DNA of 64,000 bases from positions 1,195,008 to 1,259,007 of the forward strand of contig NZ_MINL01000001.1 of the NCBI RefSeq assembly GCF_001882345.1, in the 5' to 3' direction. This stretch comes from Halomonas sp. QHL1 (lineage in GTDB: Bacteria; Pseudomonadota; Gammaproteobacteria; Pseudomonadales; Halomonadaceae). Every line of letters begins with the position of its first letter. Position 1 is the first letter of the stretch. Made by a program: the position numbers and the translations under genes. This document shows, in pieces, positions 44,903 through 53,614 of this stretch. The notes below the pieces were generated by a model. That model made no database searches. It worked only from the letters and a program-made list of their open reading frames with translations, and was not told the DNA's origin.

Positions 44903-45472
44903 TTAGAACATGCCGAGTTCAAGCTTTGCCTCGTCACTCATCATGTCACGGCTCCAGGGCGGACTGAAGACTATTTCGGTGTGCACTTTGCTGATCTGTG
45001 GCGCGCCGAGAATCTTATTGCGTGCATCGGCCGCGATCACATCACCCATCCCACAGCCGGGAGCGGTCAACGTCATACGAATAGTAGCGATGCGCTCACC
45101 ACTGATAAGACGCTCAATTCGGCAACCGTAAACCAAACCCAGGTCAACGATATTGACCGGAATCTCCGGATCAAAGCAGGTACGTAGCTGGTCCCACACG
45201 AACTGCTCTATCTCCTCCTCGGTAGCCGTTTCGGGCAGCGTAGGACGTGGTAGCGGCTCAAGCCCCAGCGCATCCAGGTTGCTCCCCTCAACCAGGTAGA
45301 GCCGCCCCTCAAACCCGACACTTACCGTACTGCCTTTCGCTTGCATGACGCTAACAACGCTATCTTCGGCCAGTGTTTCCGTGCTACCAAACGGAATGGC
45401 AATGGCTTCCACATCGCGCTGGAGCGGCAACTGTTGACCTCGTTCGAGACTGGCAACTTGCTCAAGATCCAT
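44903..45472 (-). CDS. sufT: Fe-S cluster assembly protein SufT
   Basis: This 189-residue protein has an N-terminal extension and a C-terminal MIP18/DUF59 domain, the layout of SufT. The domain runs from EEIEQFVWDQLRTCFDPEIPV through IVDLGLVYGC to LTAPGCGMGDVIA, with the cysteine typical of the family. SufT helps mature Fe-S proteins, mostly under high demand. It is the last clear suf gene of the operon, 36 bases after sufS. Confidence 0.93.
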   Translation of the reverse strand: MDLEQVASLERGQQLPLQRDVEAIAIPFGSTETLAEDSVVSVMQAKGSTVSVGFEGRLYLVEGSNLDALGLEPLPRPTLPETATEEEIEQFVWDQLRTCFDPEIPVNIVDLGLVYGCRIERLISGERIATIRMTLTAPGCGMGDVIAADARNKILGAPQISKVHTEIVFSPPWSRDMMSDEAKLELGMF

Positions 45473-45508
45473 AACTGTCCTTATATGACGATTCTTAAAG
45501 AACCGACC

Positions 45509-46804
45509 TTAACGCACCATTCCAATCACGCGATTAAGTGCTTCAATAAAGCGATCCACTTCTTCGAGGGTATTATACGCCGCAAAGGAAGCACGGCACG
45601 TCGCATCGACCCCGAAATGGTGCAACAAGGGCTGCGCGCAGTGGTGGCCGGTACGAATAGCAACGCCGAGCTGATCAATCAGCAGGCCGATATCCTGGGA
45701 GTGCGCGCCTTCAACGATAAACGAGAGCACCGCCGCTTTGTTAGGCGCCGTACCTAAAATACGCAGCCCATCAATTTGACCAACCGCCTGTGTCGCATGG
45801 TCAAGCAGTTGGCCTTCCCAAGCACCGATGGCGTCTATACCGATGCTCTCCATCCACTCAAGTGCTCGGCCCAGGGCGATCACCTCCGCAATAGCGGGCG
45901 TACCCGCTTCAAACTTATGCGGAATAGCGGCAAAGGTGGTACCCGCATCAAAGGAGACCGTGCTGATCATCTCCCCGCCGCCCTGCCAGGGCGGCATTGC
46001 TTCCAGCAGCGCCTGCTTGCCGTAGAGTACGCCAACGCCTGTCGGCCCATACACTTTATGGCCCGAGAAGGCATAGAAGTCGGCATCGATTGCCTGCACA
46101 TCGACCACTTGGTGAGGCGCGGCCTGGGCACCATCAACTAAGATCAGGGCGCCATGCTGATGGGCAAGCGTTGCCATCTCTTGCACCGGGTTAATGGTAC
46201 CCAGCGCATTGGAGACGTGATTGACCGCTACCAGCTTAGTGCGCTCACTCAGCAGCCCCCGGTAAGCGGCCATATCCAGCGCGCCGTTGGCCTCAACGGG
46301 AATTACCTTGATGGTAACGCCAATCTCGGCGGCCAACAGCTGCCAGGGCACAATATTGGAGTGGTGCTCCAGCATCGAAATCAGCACTTCATCGCCGGGA
46401 GCAAGATTTGCGCGCCCCCAGCTATGAACGACCAAGTTAATCGCTTCTGTTGTGCCGCGGGTAAAGATGATCTGACGCGCATCTTCCGCATTAAGGAACG
46501 CCTTAACCTTGTGGCGCGTGCCTTCAAACGCCGCAGTTGCCTCATCGGCGAGGGTATGCAGCCCGCGGTGAATATTGGCGTTATAGCGCGAGTAGTAATC
46601 GCTAAACACGTCAATCACCTGCTGAGGCGTCTGGCTAGTGGCCGCATTATCTAAATAGATCAGCGGTTTGCCATGCACCTCACGGGCCAGCACCGGGAAG
46701 TCCTGGCGCAGGCGCATAACATCAAAGGTCGCTTGCGCAGGGCTAGTTTGCACAGTGCCTGTTTGAAGAGGGCTAGGCGTTGGCTCAATAACGGAATGTG
46801 ACAT
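45509..46804 (-). CDS. sufS: Cysteine desulfurase SufS
   Basis: This PLP enzyme takes sulfur from cysteine for Fe-S clusters. It has 431 residues, including an extra N-terminal tail of about 25. The PLP lysine is in FYAFSGHKVYGPTGVGVLY, and the catalytic cysteine near the C-terminus is in RTGHHCAQPLLHHFG, both of the group II (SufS) type. AGGAGCG precedes the ATG. No sufE or sufU partner gene is present in the cluster, so the sulfur acceptor must be encoded elsewhere or be replaced. Confidence 0.95.
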   Translation of the reverse strand: MSHSVIEPTPSPLQTGTVQTSPAQATFDVMRLRQDFPVLAREVHGKPLIYLDNAATSQTPQQVIDVFSDYYSRYNANIHRGLHTLADEATAAFEGTRHKVKAFLNAEDARQIIFTRGTTEAINLVVHSWGRANLAPGDEVLISMLEHHSNIVPWQLLAAEIGVTIKVIPVEANGALDMAAYRGLLSERTKLVAVNHVSNALGTINPVQEMATLAHQHGALILVDGAQAAPHQVVDVQAIDADFYAFSGHKVYGPTGVGVLYGKQALLEAMPPWQGGGEMISTVSFDAGTTFAAIPHKFEAGTPAIAEVIALGRALEWMESIGIDAIGAWEGQLLDHATQAVGQIDGLRILGTAPNKAAVLSFIVEGAHSQDIGLLIDQLGVAIRTGHHCAQPLLHHFGVDATCRASFAAYNTLEEVDRFIEALNRVIGMVR

Positions 46805-46830
46805 CAGACGCTCCTGATTAAGTAGTTGCG

Positions 46831-48171
46831 CTAGTCGTTAAGTGAAACCGCCGCTTCGACAAGCCCGGCAAGATTGAAGCGCTCAGGCAGCTTGCCGGCG
46901 ACCGCTAACTCAACGCGCTCGGCAATCGCATCCAGGGTGACTTTGTCCAACACCTCGCCAGCGAAAGCGAGCGTTAGCAGACCGCGAGCAGTGGCTTCAT
47001 CTATACCGCGCGTACGCAGCGCATAGATCGCCTCTTCGTCTAACTGACCCGTGGTGGTGCCGTGTGAGCACTTAACGTCATCGGCGTAGATCTCAAGTTC
47101 GGGCTTGGCATCAATGTGAGCGCGATCCGATAGCAGTAGGTTTTGGTTACTCTGAAAACCTTCAATCTTCTGGCTATCGCGCTTGACGTAGACTTTGCCG
47201 TTAAACACCCCGTGGGCGCGGTCATCCAGAATGCCCTTATAGTTCTCATTGGAGAACGTCAGCGGCGCATTGTGGTTGACCTTGGTGTGGTTATCGACAT
47301 GCTGGCGACCCTGACCAAAGAACAGGCCCAGGAAGTTGGTTTCAGCGCCCTGGCCGTTCAAATCGCTGATCAAGTCGTTACGCACCAGCGCACCGCCCAG
47401 GCTCAGGTTGTAGGAGGTATAGCGCGTGTCGCGGCCCTGCTCAACGTGAATGCTCGCCACGTGCATATCACCCAGCGGCGCTTCTTGCAACTTGTAGTGG
47501 GCCAGGATCGCGCCACGGTCAAGCATCAGCTCGCCAACCACGTTGGTGAAGTTAGCTGCTTCGCTTTCTCCGGTGTAGTGCTCGATCAGTGTGGCCTCAC
47601 TGCGGCCTCCCGCTTCCACTAGCACCCTCGGGTGACACATTACCGGCTGACCAGCACGGGACAAAAACTGCAGCAGAATGGGCTTTTCAACCACTGTTCC
47701 CGGTGCAATGCGAACCACGGCACCTTCTTCCATAAACGCCGTGTTTAGCGCGGCGAAGGGCGAAAAATCCACCCCGGTTAAGCGCCCAAGCGGGCCACCT
47801 ACGGCTTCGTGGTTCTCTGCTAGCGCCTTGGAAAGCGGTAACACCTGAACGCTTGACGGCAGTGAGTCCAGATCCGAAAGCGCCGATGAGAAAACGCCAT
47901 CCACAAAGGTTAAGCGGTAAGCATCAATGGGCAGCGTTAGCGCCGCGGCACTGGCCTGGGAGAACTCGGCGTTATCGGCTAGCGCAAAATTGCTTTGGGC
48001 AATCGAGCGCACGTCGGTGTATTTCCACTCTTCATCACGACGAGTAGGAAAACCCATCGCTTCAAAACGCGCAGCACCTGCCTGACGACGGGCGGCAATC
48101 CACGTTGGCTCCGCCTTATAGTGCGGGCTACGCGCCTTCAGTGTGTCTAAAAAGGTTTGCGTATCGCTCAT
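46831..48171 (-). CDS. sufD: Fe-S scaffold subunit SufD
   Basis: SufD forms the scaffold complex with SufB and SufC and is needed for iron entry. It has 446 residues. The beta-helix core is recognisable from VNHNAPLTFSNENYKGILDD to the C-terminal CSHGTTTGQLDEEAIYALRTRGI-type motif (given as residues about 360-382). The ATG at 48171 overlaps the sufC stop, so translation is coupled. Confidence 0.94.
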   Translation of the reverse strand: MSDTQTFLDTLKARSPHYKAEPTWIAARRQAGAARFEAMGFPTRRDEEWKYTDVRSIAQSNFALADNAEFSQASAAALTLPIDAYRLTFVDGVFSSALSDLDSLPSSVQVLPLSKALAENHEAVGGPLGRLTGVDFSPFAALNTAFMEEGAVVRIAPGTVVEKPILLQFLSRAGQPVMCHPRVLVEAGGRSEATLIEHYTGESEAANFTNVVGELMLDRGAILAHYKLQEAPLGDMHVASIHVEQGRDTRYTSYNLSLGGALVRNDLISDLNGQGAETNFLGLFFGQGRQHVDNHTKVNHNAPLTFSNENYKGILDDRAHGVFNGKVYVKRDSQKIEGFQSNQNLLLSDRAHIDAKPELEIYADDVKCSHGTTTGQLDEEAIYALRTRGIDEATARGLLTLAFAGEVLDKVTLDAIAERVELAVAGKLPERFNLAGLVEAAVSLND

Positions 48172-48917
48172 GCCACAGACTCCTCGATACCTTCGTACCC
48201 ATTGGCTTCCAGCTGCTTAGCAAGCTCAGCGTCTCCGGTTTTGACGATACGGCCATCGACCAAGACGTGAACCTTGTCAGGAATGATGTAATCCAGCAGA
48301 CGCTGGTAGTGGGTGACCAACAGAATGGCGCGGTCTTCAGCGCGCAGGCTGTTGACACCATCGGCGACCACTTTCATGGCGTCGATATCAAGACCGGAAT
48401 CGATCTCGTCCAGCATGGCGAGCTTCGGCTGAAGCACCAGCATTTGCAGGATCTCGTTGCGCTTTTTCTCGCCGCCAGAGAAACCTTCGTTAACCGCACG
48501 CTGGAGGAAGCTGGCGTCCATTTTCATGTAACCAAGCTTCTCTTTCACCAGCTTCATAAACTCCGGCGCTGGCATTTCGCCTTCGCCGCGGGCTACGCGC
48601 TGGGCGTTGAGCGCTGACTTCAGCAGGTAGATATTCTTAACCCCTGGAATCTCGACCGGGTACTGGAAACCCAGCAGCAAACCGGCTTGAGCGCGCTCTT
48701 CAATTTCCATCTCGAGCACGTCTTTGCCTTCAAAGGTAATCGTGCCTTGTGTGACTTCGTAGCCATCTTTACCGGCGATGACCGCGGATAGAGTCGATTT
48801 ACCCGCGCCGTTTGGCCCCATAATGGCGTGCACTTCACCCGCCTTGATAGTCAGGGTCAGGCCTTTGAGGATTTCATTACCTTCGACGGAGACGTGTAAA
48901 TCATTCACTTGCAACAT
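48168..48917 (-). CDS. sufC: Fe-S assembly ATPase SufC
   Basis: SufC is a soluble ABC-type ATPase that drives the SufBCD scaffold. It has 249 residues. Walker A is GPNGAGKSTL at about 35-44, the signature is GFSGGEKKRNEI, and Walker B is KLAMLDEIDSGLDIDA. AAGGTAATC precedes the ATG. It is followed without a gap by sufD and preceded by sufB at 73 bases. Confidence 0.96.
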   Translation of the reverse strand: MLQVNDLHVSVEGNEILKGLTLTIKAGEVHAIMGPNGAGKSTLSAVIAGKDGYEVTQGTITFEGKDVLEMEIEERAQAGLLLGFQYPVEIPGVKNIYLLKSALNAQRVARGEGEMPAPEFMKLVKEKLGYMKMDASFLQRAVNEGFSGGEKKRNEILQMLVLQPKLAMLDEIDSGLDIDAMKVVADGVNSLRAEDRAILLVTHYQRLLDYIIPDKVHVLVDGRIVKTGDAELAKQLEANGYEGIEESVA

Positions 48918-48990
48918 ATTGATTACCTTCTAATTCTGACGAGTCGCTACGGCGACACTGATATAATTAAGTAGTCTAAACGGCTAACGA

Positions 48991-50433
48991 TTAACCTACC
49001 GCGCCTTCCAGGGTCACATTGAGCAACGCTTCGGCTTCAACGGCGAACTCCATGGGCAGCTCTTGGAAGACGTCCTTACAGAAACCATTCACAATCATGC
49101 TGACGGCGTCCTCTTCCGAGATACCGCGGCTCTGACAGTAGAACAGCTGGTCTTCACCGATTTTAGAGGTGGTCGCTTCGTGCTCAATGGTCGCCGTGCT
49201 GTTGCCAATTTCCTGATAAGGGAAGGTGTGGGCACCGCACTTATCGCCAATCAGCAGGGAGTCGCACTGGGTAAAGTTACGCGCCCCTTTGGCCCGCGGG
49301 CCGATTTTCACCAGGCCGCGATAGGACTGATCACTCCTGCCCGCCGAGATGCCCTTGGCGACGATATACGAACGCGTGCCTTCACCGATGTGAATCATCT
49401 TGGTGCCGGTATCGGCCTGTTGGCGACCGTTCGTAACGGCGACAGAGTAGAACTCGCCAATACTGTCTTTGCCACGCAGTACGCAGGAAGGGTACTTCCA
49501 GGTAATCGCGGAGCCGGTTTCCACCTGCGTCCAGCTAATCCGTGAACGGTCGCCACGACAGTCGCCGCGCTTGGTGACGAAGTTATAGATGCCGCCTACG
49601 CCATTTTCATCACCGGGGTACCAGTTCTGAACGGTGGAGTATTTGATATAGGCATCATCCAGGGCGACAAGCTCGACCACTGCGGCGTGAAGCTGGTTCT
49701 CGTCCCGCATCGGTGCGGTACAGCCTTCCAGGTAAGAGACCTGGGCACGGCTTTCGCAAATGATCAGCGTGCGCTCAAACTGACCGGTGTTAGCCGCGTT
49801 AATGCGGAAGTACGTAGACAGCTCCATCGGGCAAGTCACGCCTTCCGGCACAAACACAAAGGAGCCATCGGTAAACACCGCTGAATTCAGCGCGGCAAAG
49901 TAGTTATCTGCCACGGGAACCACAGTGCCTAAATACTGTTTGATCAGCTCTGGGTAGTCGCGGATAGCTTCAGAGATAGAGCAGAAGATAACGCCCGCTT
50001 CGCCCAACTGCTTCTTAAACGTGGTGGCGACAGAAACGGAGTCAAACACCGCATCTACCGCAACGCCTGCTAGCGCGGCGCGCTCGTGCAACGGAATACC
50101 CAGCTTCTCATAGGTTTCCAGCAGTTTGGGGTCAACTTCATCCAAGCTCTGCGGGCGGTCTTCCGGGCGTTTCGGCGCACTGAAGTAGGAGATCGATTGG
50201 TAATCAATCGGCGGATAGTCAAGATGCGCCCAGGAAGGGGCTTCCATCTTCAACCACTGGCGGTAGGCATCCAAACGCCACTCCAGCATCCACTCCGGTT
50301 CACCTTTCTTGTTGGAGATAAAGGCGATGGTGTTTTCATCCAGGCCAGGTGGCAGGGTGTCGCTCTCAATATCGGTTACAAAGCCATCTTTGTATTCGCG
50401 ACGAACCAACTGTTCCATTTCTTCGCTTGCCAT
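48991..50433 (-). CDS. sufB: Fe-S scaffold subunit SufB
   Basis: SufB is the scaffold on which the new cluster is built. It has 480 residues from the ATG at 50433, which has GGAGGGT upstream; the longer frame to 50469 has no good site. Family blocks include [40 protein letters not shown] and [14 protein letters not shown], and the C-terminal [19 protein letters not shown] with the cysteine that accepts sulfur or cluster nearby. It is the first structural gene after sufR. Confidence 0.96.
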   Translation of the reverse strand: MASEEMEQLVRREYKDGFVTDIESDTLPPGLDENTIAFISNKKGEPEWMLEWRLDAYRQWLKMEAPSWAHLDYPPIDYQSISYFSAPKRPEDRPQSLDEVDPKLLETYEKLGIPLHERAALAGVAVDAVFDSVSVATTFKKQLGEAGVIFCSISEAIRDYPELIKQYLGTVVPVADNYFAALNSAVFTDGSFVFVPEGVTCPMELSTYFRINAANTGQFERTLIICESRAQVSYLEGCTAPMRDENQLHAAVVELVALDDAYIKYSTVQNWYPGDENGVGGIYNFVTKRGDCRGDRSRISWTQVETGSAITWKYPSCVLRGKDSIGEFYSVAVTNGRQQADTGTKMIHIGEGTRSYIVAKGISAGRSDQSYRGLVKIGPRAKGARNFTQCDSLLIGDKCGAHTFPYQEIGNSTATIEHEATTSKIGEDQLFYCQSRGISEEDAVSMIVNGFCKDVFQELPMEFAVEAEALLNVTLEGAVG

Positions 50434-50511
50434 GGTGATACCCTCCGGGCAGTTGGGTGGCGAGGTCATCGCCTTTAATAATAAGTAAGGCCTGCTGTAC
50501 TCGCGGCGACG

Positions 50512-50976
50512 TTAGGCCGACGCTGCCGACAGGCTGATCGTTTGAATTGGTAGTTGCACCGGCAACTTAATCGGCGCTGTATCGGCTAAATGCGCCAGCG
50601 TCACGCTTTCAAGCAGCGTACGCATGGCTAATGAGACCCGCTGCCAGTTGTCTGCCACGCCGCAGGTAGCCACTAGCTCACAATCGCCTTCTGCTTGGCT
50701 GCACTCGGTCATGGCGACGGGGCCTTCAATCGCCGCAATAATATCGGCGGCAGTAATCTGCGATGCGGGCCGGGCCAGGCGGTAACCGCCTTGAGCGCCA
50801 CGCTGGGAAACCAGCAGCCCTGCCCGCACCAGCATCTTGAGCGTTTTACTCACCGTCGGGTGGGGCAACTGCACGGCTTCTGCTAACTCTGTCGCTGCAT
50901 GCGACGCCTGGGGATGACGAGCAATTTGCGCCATGACCACCGCGGCATAGTCTGTCAGCCGAGAAAGCTTAAGCAT
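50512..50976 (-). CDS. sufR: Rrf2-family SUF regulator
   Basis: This 154-residue regulator begins MLKLSRLTDYAAVVMAQIA behind AAGGGAG. The Rrf2 winged helix-turn-helix (TVSKTLKMLVRAGLLVSQRG with GGYRLARP) is followed by three cysteines, in MTECSQAEGDC and VATCGVADNW, that probably bind an Fe-S cluster as in IscR. It fits the gammaproteobacterial SUF system regulator. As the first gene of the suf operon, it likely senses cluster supply and controls its own operon. Confidence 0.92.
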   Translation of the reverse strand: MLKLSRLTDYAAVVMAQIARHPQASHAATELAEAVQLPHPTVSKTLKMLVRAGLLVSQRGAQGGYRLARPASQITAADIIAAIEGPVAMTECSQAEGDCELVATCGVADNWQRVSLAMRTLLESVTLAHLADTAPIKLPVQLPIQTISLSAASA

Positions 50977-51032
50977 GTCGACTCCCTTTATGTCATCAGT
51001 ACGCAGCGAATCAAATGGTCGCCACGTCAATT

Positions 51033-51054
51033 GAGTACCATTTTAGTCCTGTAT
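51033..51054 (-). promoter_or_regulatory. Possible Rrf2/IscR-type operator before sufR
   Basis: On the minus strand ATACAGGACTAAAATGGTAC (51054-51035) keeps the left half of the IscR type 1 motif (ATA-NNN-GACTRWWW) with a weaker right half. It lies 57 bases from the sufR start. The call is tentative. Confidence 0.4.
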
Positions 51055-51131
51055 AAATTTGATGTGAAGCCCTTGAGCAAAATGGATAGCAATTTACGCA
51101 AAATAACCGCACGTTCGCCGCTGATAGCATA

Positions 51132-51150
51132 AAAAACGAAAATCATTATC
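51132..51150. promoter_or_regulatory. Candidate Fur box
   Basis: This 19-base segment, ending GAAAATCATTATC, matches GATAATGATAATCATTATC at 15 of 19 positions. It is 155 bases upstream of sufR and 140 bases upstream of the YjfB-like gene. Iron control of the suf operon is the more likely meaning. The rest of the 50977-51290 gap shows no gene. Confidence 0.55.
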
Positions 51151-51290
51151 ATTTAAAAAAGCTATTGTCATTAATGCTATACGGTGCTTTTGCCGCTGGC
51201 TTTGCACCTGTAAGCGGGTTCTGGTAGCTTCAGGGAAGTTTGATGCCATCACTGCGTGGCTAAAGCTATTCAGCTATTTGAGGTGAAAAT

Positions 51291-51494
51291 ATGGATTCAG
51301 CGGTAAATAACATGGTCAGTGCATCAATGGCGATGCAGCAGGCGCAGGTTGTCCAAGAGGCTCAGTTCAGCGTTTTTAAAGAGGCGTTAGATGGGCAGGC
51401 AGCGCAAATCACTTCATTGATGGATAGCGTTGCACTAGATCCACAGCTGGCAACCAGCGGCAGTGTTGGTACGCAGATCAATACCACTGCGTAA
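51291..51494 (+). CDS. YjfB-family small protein
   Basis: This 67-residue protein resembles the YjfB family, named after a Bacillus protein and labelled a putative motility protein. The pattern of alanine, methionine and glutamine (MVSASMAMQQAQVVQEAQFS, then VFKEALDGQ) and the polar C-terminus ending VGTQINTTA fit. GAGGTGAAAAT lies before the ATG, and a strong terminator follows. No flagellar gene is near. The function is unproven in any species. Confidence 0.72.
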   Translation: MDSAVNNMVSASMAMQQAQVVQEAQFSVFKEALDGQAAQITSLMDSVALDPQLATSGSVGTQINTTA

Positions 51495-51515
51495 TAAACG
51501 AGTTACTAGTTAAGC

Positions 51516-51553
51516 AAATAGCCCCCGGACTATCGTCAAGGGGCTATTTTTTT
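51516..51553 (+). terminator. Intrinsic terminator after the YjfB-like gene
   Basis: AAATAGCCCC (51516-51525) pairs with GGGGCTATTT (51540-51549), with a 14-base loop and T continuing to 51553. The symmetrical ends may also serve phnA on the other strand. Confidence 0.85.
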
Positions 51554-51570
51554 GGCTTTCTGTTTTAACG

Positions 51571-51912
51571 CTATGCCTTCTTAACAAATTCGGATTTAAG
51601 CTTCATCGGCCCGATGCCGTCAATTTTGCAGTCGATATCGTGATCGCCCTCTACCAAGCGGATGCTTTTCACTTTGGTGCCCACTTTAACCACCAGTGAA
51701 CTGCCTTTAACCTTTAAATCCTTGATCACCGTGACACTATCGCCGTCGGCTAGCATATTGCCGTTAGCATCGCGCACGCCTGAAGCGTCATCAGCGCCCT
51801 CTTCTTCTGCTACCTTTGACCACTCATGGCCGCACTCTGGGCAGACATATTGAAGCCCATCGTCGTAGCTAAACTCAGAGGCACAGGCAGGACAGTTAGG
51901 CAGATCACTCAT
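51571..51912 (-). CDS. phnA: PhnA/YjdM zinc-ribbon protein
   Basis: The 113-residue protein begins at the ATG at 51912. An N-terminal zinc ribbon (CPACASEF and CPECGHEW, residues about 6-32) is followed by a small beta domain with [17 protein letters not shown]. This is the PhnA/YjdM family. Despite the old name it is not required for phosphonate breakdown in E. coli and its function is unknown. It stands alone between two terminators or promoters. Confidence 0.92.
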   Translation of the reverse strand: MSDLPNCPACASEFSYDDGLQYVCPECGHEWSKVAEEEGADDASGVRDANGNMLADGDSVTVIKDLKVKGSSLVVKVGTKVKSIRLVEGDHDIDCKIDGIGPMKLKSEFVKKA

Positions 51913-52013
51913 CAAACGGCTCCATCACTTGGCTAATACAAAGAGGTAATACACGGGCTAAGAAAGCGATGGAGCCTACACGGGTTAAGCAAAATGTCCA
52001 GCCAGAGGATGGA

Positions 52014-52490
52014 TCAGCCGCGCTGGTAAGTGCCAACCAAGCGGTTCATGCCCAGCAAGTGCGGCTCTACTTCTTTGAGCAGTTCAGCTAGCGTAAGACC
52101 TTCTGGCAGCGAGGTTTGATGTTCCAGCGCCAGCACCCAGAAGTAGTAAAGATGCTTGCCGTGCCCTTCTGGCGGCATCGGACCGCCGTAGCCACTATTG
52201 CCAGCATCATTCATCCCTGCCGTACCCACGGGAGTATTTTCAGCTAATTCCTGGATATCGCCAGGTAAGTTATAGAGCACCCAGTGGACAAAGCCATAGC
52301 TGCCGTCTTTAACCAAGGGCGCATCGGGATCGTGACAGATTACCGCAAACCCCTGGGTTCCCTCGGGAGCATCTTGCCAAGCAAGTGGCGGCGAAACATC
52401 TTCATCTTCCCCGGTATGTTTTGAAGGAATCGCTTGATGGTCAGCAAACGCCGAGCTGGTAACCTTCATTGATGAAAGTGCAAATGCCAT
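52014..52490 (-). CDS. YbhB/YbcL-type PEBP protein
   Basis: This 158-residue protein belongs to the phosphatidylethanolamine-binding protein group, bacterial Raf-kinase-inhibitor-like type. SPPLAWQDAPEGTQGFAVIC, the HDPDAP ligand motif, GFVHWVLYNLPGD and GGPMPPEGHGKHLYYFWVLA are in order. It is normally cytosolic and lacks a signal peptide here. The ligand is unknown. AAGGAGATAAAGC precedes the ATG. Confidence 0.92.
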   Translation of the reverse strand: MAFALSSMKVTSSAFADHQAIPSKHTGEDEDVSPPLAWQDAPEGTQGFAVICHDPDAPLVKDGSYGFVHWVLYNLPGDIQELAENTPVGTAGMNDAGNSGYGGPMPPEGHGKHLYYFWVLALEHQTSLPEGLTLAELLKEVEPHLLGMNRLVGTYQRG

Positions 52491-52533
52491 GCTTTATCTC
52501 CTTGGTTTATCTGATGCGTCATTCGTACAAACC

Positions 52534-52908
52534 CTAACAACTCCACCGGCCTTGCTTCTTCAGGCGGCGCTTAACCCAGGCATCATAAAGCGCCCGCAAC
52601 CCTGGTTTAATTCCCGGTAGACCAATTACCCAGGCGACCGGCACCAATAAGGGAATACGCTTCATTAGTAAACGATAAGCATCGATACCCTCTACCAATT
52701 GCCCTGGTGCTGTTTCGATATGCAAAGAGCGCAGCGCCATAGCCGGGTCAACGCCCTTTTGCCGCAGGGTCTGCTCATGTTCGCTTACATCAAGCCAGCC
52801 AATATCAGCAGCATGCCGCCCCGACCATCGCTCATAGCGACGGCGTTCTTTACGACACAGCGGGCACTGCGCATCGTAAAAGACATTGATAGGGGTCTTA
52901 TTGGGCAT
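52534..52908 (-). CDS. DCC-family thiol-disulfide oxidoreductase-like protein
   Basis: This 124-residue protein is of the DUF393 family, named for its conserved DxxCxxC-like N-terminus. Here VFYDAQCPLCRKE holds Cys-15 and Cys-18, and WLDVSEHE and SLHIETAPGQ follow. A thioredoxin-like fold is likely. No substrate is known. It follows 43 bases upstream of the PEBP gene on the same strand. Confidence 0.85.
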   Translation of the reverse strand: MPNKTPINVFYDAQCPLCRKERRRYERWSGRHAADIGWLDVSEHEQTLRQKGVDPAMALRSLHIETAPGQLVEGIDAYRLLMKRIPLLVPVAWVIGLPGIKPGLRALYDAWVKRRLKKQGRWSC

Positions 52909-53001
52909 ATAGGCTCTCTACTTAAAGTCACTGCAGCAGTGTGGCATTTCCAGCACTGGTCGCAAACTTTTAGATATTCACTGCTTACTTAGGCTACGGC
53001 T

Positions 53002-53479
53002 ATGACATCTGAGTTCAAAAAACAGCTATTGATTGTTGCCCATGCTCCCTCGGCGAATACCCGCTTACTGCGTGATGCGGCATTTCAAGGTGCTAGTCAT
53101 CCTGATCTTGAGCAGGTGCACTGCGTGGTAAAAGCGCCTTTGGAAGCTGGCCCCGAAGATGTACTTGCCTGCGATGCGATTCTGCTCGGCACCACGGAAA
53201 ACTTGGGTTATATGAGCGGCGCGCTCAAGGATTTTTTTTGATCGCAGCTACTATCCTGTCATTGAAAAGAAACAGGGATTGCCCTGCGCGCTCTATATTC
53301 GCGCGGGGCACGATGGCACGGGCACCCAGCGCGCAGTGGAAAGTATTGTCACTGGATTACGCTGGCGCTGGGTACAGCCACCGCTCATTTTGCGCGGCGA
53401 ATGGCAGCCTTTATTTGCAGATCAGGTAGAAGAACTCAGCATGACGCTAGCGTTTAGTGTTGAGAGTGGCATTGTTTGA
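53002..53479 (+). pseudogene. Flavodoxin/NADPH-FMN-reductase-like gene with frameshift at T8
   Basis: The first 79 codons (from 53002) read as the start of a flavodoxin fold: [38 protein letters not shown], then TGA at 53239-53241. If one T is removed from the run of eight T at 53232-53239, the frame continues as [20 protein letters not shown], then a normal C-terminal half up to TGA at 53477. The joined protein has about 159 residues, as in homologues. The break could be a sequencing error, a true mutation or slippage at the run. Confidence 0.8.
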
Positions 53480-53614
53480 GAGTGATATTGTATAACCTCG
53501 GCTAGCCTGCCTTACTGTAGATAAGCATTTCGTGCCAATTGTGCGACTGAAGGAATGCAGTAACTTGTTAGTATTTACTGTAGTGACTTAGCGCACGTAC
53601 ATTAGGTAGCCATT

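Noticed and set aside
41050-51181. Shared 12-mer ATTGTCATTAAT near 41049 and 51174
   Set aside because: Both are AT-rich intergenic places before unrelated genes; one 12-base match in 64 kb does not stand out enough.
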